Shown: piece by piece, positions 12,941 to 15,809 of the stretch | How the letters are laid out: each line of letters opens with the position of its first letter | Position numbering within the stretch: position 1 is the stretch's first letter | Source of the DNA: CAYSNP01 sp964432485 | Lineage (GTDB): Bacteria > Bacillota > Clostridia > Christensenellales > DTU072 | DNA length: 15,809 bases | Direction of reading: 5' to 3' | Assembly (NCBI GenBank): GCA_964432485.1 | Contig: CAYSNP010000041.1 | Coordinates: forward strand, 1 to 15,809 | Notes under the pieces: model-generated | Seen by the model: the letters and a program-made list of their open reading frames with translations, nothing else | Database searches by the model: none | Told to the model about the DNA's origin: nothing | Translations under genes and position numbers: made by a program

Positions 12941-13945
12941 ATGGCAAGAGATTACAATATTGCGATAGTGGGCGCATCAGGGATGGTGGGCAGGAAGTTC
13001 TTACAAGTTTTAGAAGAAAGAAAACTGCCCGCTAAGGAATACTTTTTATTTTCTTCTGCCCGTTCCGCCGGAAAAGTAACAGATTTTTTGGGCAAAAAGT
13101 ATACCTTAATTGAGCTGACAGAAGATAGCTTAAAGGGCAGAGGTATAGATATTGCCTTTTTCTCTGCGGGCGGAGGCACAAGCGCTAAGTTTGCGCCGCT
13201 TTTTGCTGCAGAAGGTGCAGTTGTAATAGACAACTCCAGTCAATGGCGTACTGACGAAAATGTGCCTTTGATAGTGCCGGAGGTCAACGGAGAGGCAAGC
13301 CTTACCCATAAAGGTATTATTTCCAATCCCAATTGCTCCACTATTCAAGCAGTTGTAGCTCTAAAGCCGTTATATGATAAATATGGCATAAAGAGGGTAG
13401 TATACTCCACTTATCAAGCTGTATCCGGTGCAGGTATATCAGGTTATCAGGATTTAGAAAACGGAATAAAAGGCGAGCCGCCTAAAAAGTTCACCGCTCC
13501 GATTTTTGGCAATGTTATTCCGCATATTGACACCTTTTTGCCTAACGGTTACACTAAAGAAGAACAAAAAATGATTTTTGAAACTCAAAAGATATTAAAC
13601 GATTTTTCAATTAAAATCACAGCAACTACTGTTAGAGTGCCTGTTTTTCACGGTCATAGCGAAAGTATTAATATAGAGTTTAGCGCGCCTTGTACGCTTG
13701 AGGGCATTAAGCAAGCCTTGCAAGAGCAAGAGGGCATAATAGTAGTGGATAACCCAGAAAAGTGCGAATATCCTATGCCAATTGATGTAGAAGATAAGGA
13801 TGAAGTTTTTGTAGGTAGGATAAGGCTGGATGAGTCTTTGCAGTCCGGGTGCAACCTTTGGGTTGTAGCAGATAATATTCGCAAAGGTGCGGCTACCAAT
13901 GCTGTGCAAATTGCAGAATATCTTATATCTAAAAATGCCATATAA
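12941..13945 (+). CDS. asd: Aspartate-semialdehyde dehydrogenase
   Basis: A 334-residue NADP-dependent enzyme that reduces aspartyl phosphate to aspartate semialdehyde, the branch point to lysine/DAP, threonine and methionine. Motifs: NADP loop GASGMVG (11-17), FFSAGGGTS (73-81), SNPNCST (128-134) with active-site Cys132, YQAVSGAG, and RVPVFHGHSE (232-241) with the likely catalytic His239. The ATG at 12941 has GGAGGG (12932-12937). An in-frame TTG at 12884 lies between riboswitch and terminator and is not a plausible start. First gene of the lysine-regulated operon; dapA follows after 12 nt. Lysine control of asd suggests the operon is tuned to DAP/lysine demand. Confidence 0.97.
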   Translation: MARDYNIAIVGASGMVGRKFLQVLEERKLPAKEYFLFSSARSAGKVTDFLGKKYTLIELTEDSLKGRGIDIAFFSAGGGTSAKFAPLFAAEGAVVIDNSSQWRTDENVPLIVPEVNGEASLTHKGIISNPNCSTIQAVVALKPLYDKYGIKRVVYSTYQAVSGAGISGYQDLENGIKGEPPKKFTAPIFGNVIPHIDTFLPNGYTKEEQKMIFETQKILNDFSIKITATTVRVPVFHGHSESINIEFSAPCTLEGIKQALQEQEGIIVVDNPEKCEYPMPIDVEDKDEVFVGRIRLDESLQSGCNLWVVADNIRKGAATNAVQIAEYLISKNAI

Positions 13946-13957
13946 TAGGAGGTAATT

Positions 13958-14833
13958 ATGAAAGTTTTTACTGGAGCGGCAACCGCCCTTATAACACCAA
14001 TGAAAGACGGTATAATAGATTTGAAATCTTTCGAAAAGCTAATAGAGTTTCAAATTGACAAGGGCATAGATGGGCTGGTGGTCAATGGCACGACAGGCGA
14101 GCCGACTACAATGTCAAGAGCGGAGCGCACGCTAACCCTAAAGACTGCTATTAGACTAGCGGCAGGCAAAGTGCCGGTAATAGCCGGTACGGGCAGCAAC
14201 AATACGCATACCGTGATTATGTATACCCAAGAGGCAAAAGAGCTGGGGGCTGATGCGGTGCTTATAGTTACACCTTATTATAACAAATGTACGCAGGCAG
14301 GGCTGGTTGCTCATTATACAGCAGTAGCGCAAGCAGTGGATATACCTATAATAATGTATAATGTGCCCGGCAGAACAGGGCTAAACATGCTGCCTTCCAC
14401 AGTGCTGGAATTGGCGCAAGTGCCTAATATTGCAGGGGTTAAGGAAGCCAGCGGCAATATAGGGCAAATTATGGAAATTGCGGCAGGTATGCCAAAGGAT
14501 TTTGCCTTATTGAGCGGAGAGGATGCGTTAATATATGCGCTTATGGCTTGCGGAGGGGATGGGGTAATATCGGTAGCAAGCAATATTGTGCCCGATTTTG
14601 TCAAAGGGATAACCGCAGAGTATTTTGCAGGCAACTTAGAAAAAAGCAGAGCAATGCAATATAAAATGTTACCGCTGGTAGCCGCACTTTTTGCCGAGGT
14701 TAATCCAATACCGGTAAAATATGCCGCATCGCTAATGGGACTATGTCAAAATGAATTGCGCTTGCCGCTTACACCAATGGCAAAGCAAGAGTTGATGCAA
14801 AAAGAGTTAAAGGCATTTGGAATAAATATCTAA
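13958..14833 (+). CDS. dapA: 4-hydroxy-tetrahydrodipicolinate synthase
   Basis: A 291-residue class I aldolase that condenses pyruvate with aspartate semialdehyde, the first committed step to diaminopimelate and lysine. Motifs: GTTGE (44-48), followed by PTT where many family members have SPT; TPYYNK (105-110); YNVPGRTG with Tyr134 and Arg139; and the Schiff-base Lys163 in GVKEASG. Length is typical. AGGAGG (13947-13952) precedes the ATG, and dapB begins 10 nt after the stop. Lysine control is visible at RNA level through the riboswitch; allosteric inhibition cannot be judged from sequence alone. Confidence 0.97.
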   Translation: MKVFTGAATALITPMKDGIIDLKSFEKLIEFQIDKGIDGLVVNGTTGEPTTMSRAERTLTLKTAIRLAAGKVPVIAGTGSNNTHTVIMYTQEAKELGADAVLIVTPYYNKCTQAGLVAHYTAVAQAVDIPIIMYNVPGRTGLNMLPSTVLELAQVPNIAGVKEASGNIGQIMEIAAGMPKDFALLSGEDALIYALMACGGDGVISVASNIVPDFVKGITAEYFAGNLEKSRAMQYKMLPLVAALFAEVNPIPVKYAASLMGLCQNELRLPLTPMAKQELMQKELKAFGINI

Positions 14834-14843
14834 GGAGCAAAAA

Positions 14844-15593
14844 ATGAGAATACTAATATATGGGATTTCAGGCAGAATGGGCAAAGTGCTTTACAGTTGC
14901 TTAAAGGAAGATAAAGAAGCGGAAGCTACTTGCGGAGTGGCAAAGTATCTCAATCCTTTGGAGTTCGATATCCCAACCTATACAGAATGTGCGGAAGTAG
15001 ATGTAGATGTAGATGTAATTATTGATTTTTCTGTTAAAGAAGCATTGGCAGATTACCTGCCTTATGCGCTAGAAAAGCAGTTGCCTTGCGTAATAGCAAC
15101 CACAGGCTATAGTGAGCAAGATAGGGCGAAAATAGCCGAAGCGGCAAAGCATATACCTATTTTTATATCGGGCAATATGTCTTTAGGCATTAATGTACTG
15201 CTTAAACTTGCCAAACAAACCGCGCGCCTGTTAGGCGAAAAAGCGGATATTGAAATAGTGGAACAGCATCACAATCAAAAGATAGATGCGCCCAGCGGCA
15301 CAGCTATTATGCTTGCAAACGGTATAAAAGAGGAGTTGGCGGACAGCAAATTCATTTTTGGCAGGCAAGGCTTTACCGGACAAAGGACTAAAGAGGAAAT
15401 AGGCATCCATGCACTTCGTGGGGGCAGCGTAGTAGGCAAGCATGAGGTAATATTCTATCTTAATAAAGAAATGATTACCCTAAAACATGAAGCCGAGAGC
15501 AGACAAATCTTAGCGCAAGGCGCAATTGATGCCGCTCACTTTATAATAAAGCAAAAAGCAGGCCTATATAATATGAATGACCTGCTGGCATAA
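14844..15593 (+). CDS. dapB: 4-hydroxy-tetrahydrodipicolinate reductase
   Basis: A 249-residue NAD(P)H-dependent reductase giving tetrahydrodipicolinate, the next step after DapA. Motifs: nucleotide loop GISGRMG (7-13), IDFSVKEA (60-67), ATTGYS (85-90), and the substrate/catalytic block EQHHNQKIDAPSGTA (140-154) with His142, His143 and Lys146, then HALRGGSVVGKHEV. AAGGAG (14832-14837) overlaps the dapA stop. No further dap gene follows in the window, so later steps of the pathway must lie elsewhere. Residues 52-58 are a VDVDVDV run from a hexanucleotide repeat, placed before the IIDFS strand. Confidence 0.97.
   Translation: MRILIYGISGRMGKVLYSCLKEDKEAEATCGVAKYLNPLEFDIPTYTECAEVDVDVDVIIDFSVKEALADYLPYALEKQLPCVIATTGYSEQDRAKIAEAAKHIPIFISGNMSLGINVLLKLAKQTARLLGEKADIEIVEQHHNQKIDAPSGTAIMLANGIKEELADSKFIFGRQGFTGQRTKEEIGIHALRGGSVVGKHEVIFYLNKEMITLKHEAESRQILAQGAIDAAHFIIKQKAGLYNMNDLLA
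14997..15017 (+). repeat. In-frame GTAGAT microsatellite in dapB
   Basis: Three and a half copies of GTAGAT, encoding VDVDVDV. Being 6 nt long, unit gains or losses would keep the reading frame and only lengthen or shorten a turn before the IIDFS strand. Confidence 0.7.
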
Positions 15594-15619
15594 ATCTAAA
15601 TTATTATAGCATTAAAAAA

Positions 15620-15637
15620 GCCTTTTTGTGTAAAGGC
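15620..15637 (-). terminator. Hairpin with T-run on the minus strand
   Basis: GCCTTT (15620-15625), 6-nt loop, AAAGGC (15632-15637). On the minus strand the stem is followed by TTTTTT (15614-15619), so it is a proper intrinsic terminator for a minus-strand transcript entering from the right. On the plus strand, after dapB, no T-run follows, so it would work poorly there. Confidence 0.4.
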
Positions 15638-15712
15638 AAGGTGACCTTGCACGCAAAGTAAGGCGCTTTGATTTCGCAGTGAGAACGATTGTACGCAAAG
15701 TAAGCTCTTTTG
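15636..15712. repeat. Palindrome followed by two repeated small hairpins
   Basis: GCAAGGT-G-ACCTTGC (15636-15650) is a near-perfect palindrome. A 12-nt direct repeat ACGCAAAGTAAG follows at 15651-15662 and 15693-15704, each continuing into sequence that folds back on it: CAAAG/CTTTG (15654-15670) and CAAAG/TTTTG (15696-15712, one wobble pair). The remaining bases to 15809 show no gene; an isolated TATAAT at 15722-15727 has no convincing -35. Confidence 0.55.
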
Positions 15713-15809
15713 AAAATGCGCTATAATCAAACGCTCTATATATCCCCTACTCGGTGTATTAGCTTATAAGAAGTTTTTGGCAATCAAAAATATTTATTAT
15801 TAGAGTGTT

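Noticed and set aside
15699..15727. Plus-strand promoter using TATAAT at 15722-15727
   Set aside because: The position 17 nt upstream reads AGTAAG, which is not -35-like, and no ORF follows within the window.

Overview
The window reads as chromosomal DNA from an AT-rich, low-GC Gram-positive bacterium of the Firmicutes, most likely an uncultured Clostridia-like lineage. The reasons are strong AGGAGG-type ribosome binding sites, a T-box leader and a lysine riboswitch both ending in intrinsic terminators, a class II lipoprotein signal, a NadD-YqeK fusion, and a membrane-anchored MurF-like ligase next to Ddl. The species cannot be named from the sequence alone.

Layout. (1) 41-904, minus strand: a lipoprotein with an acidic/proline linker and a carboxypeptidase-regulatory-like domain. 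(2) About 989-2688: a promoter, a tryptophan-specific T-box (specifier UGG) with its terminator, a 17-codon mini-ORF, then trpB standing alone without trpA. (3) 2681-3411: a repeat-dense gap. It holds an array of six small hairpins joined by a constant 9-nt linker, a second hairpin array with ATATCA linkers, four copies of a GTCTTTGCGAG...GCAATCC palindromic repeat in alternating orientation, and a probable terminator. (4) 3412-5537: two uncharacterised envelope proteins whose genes converge and overlap by 7 nt. (5) 5648-12671: a tightly packed plus-strand operon: nadD-yqeK fusion, rsfS, a RibU-like ECF substrate-binding subunit, tsaE, tsaB, rimI, an alpha/beta hydrolase, membrane MurF-like ligase, ddl. 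Most junctions overlap or are under 20 nt apart. (6) 12668-15593: a promoter whose -35 overlaps the ddl stop, a lysine riboswitch with terminator, then asd-dapA-dapB. (7) 15594-15809: small hairpins and a direct repeat, no gene.

How the genes work together. Operon (5) mixes core housekeeping functions (NAD synthesis, ribosome silencing, t6A tRNA modification, riboflavin uptake) with the two enzymes that make and attach the D-Ala-D-Ala terminus of the peptidoglycan stem peptide. Operon (6) makes the diaminopimelate/lysine precursor of the same stem peptide and is switched off by lysine. The window thus carries two amino-acid-sensing attenuators: uncharged tRNA-Trp for trpB and lysine for the dap genes.

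I see no CRISPR array, transposase, phage gene, tRNA or rRNA gene. The least explained signals are the compensating hairpin array after trpB, two promoters placed so that the +1 falls on the start codon (3412 and 5648), and a hydrolase gene with no conventional start codon upstream of its conserved N-terminus.
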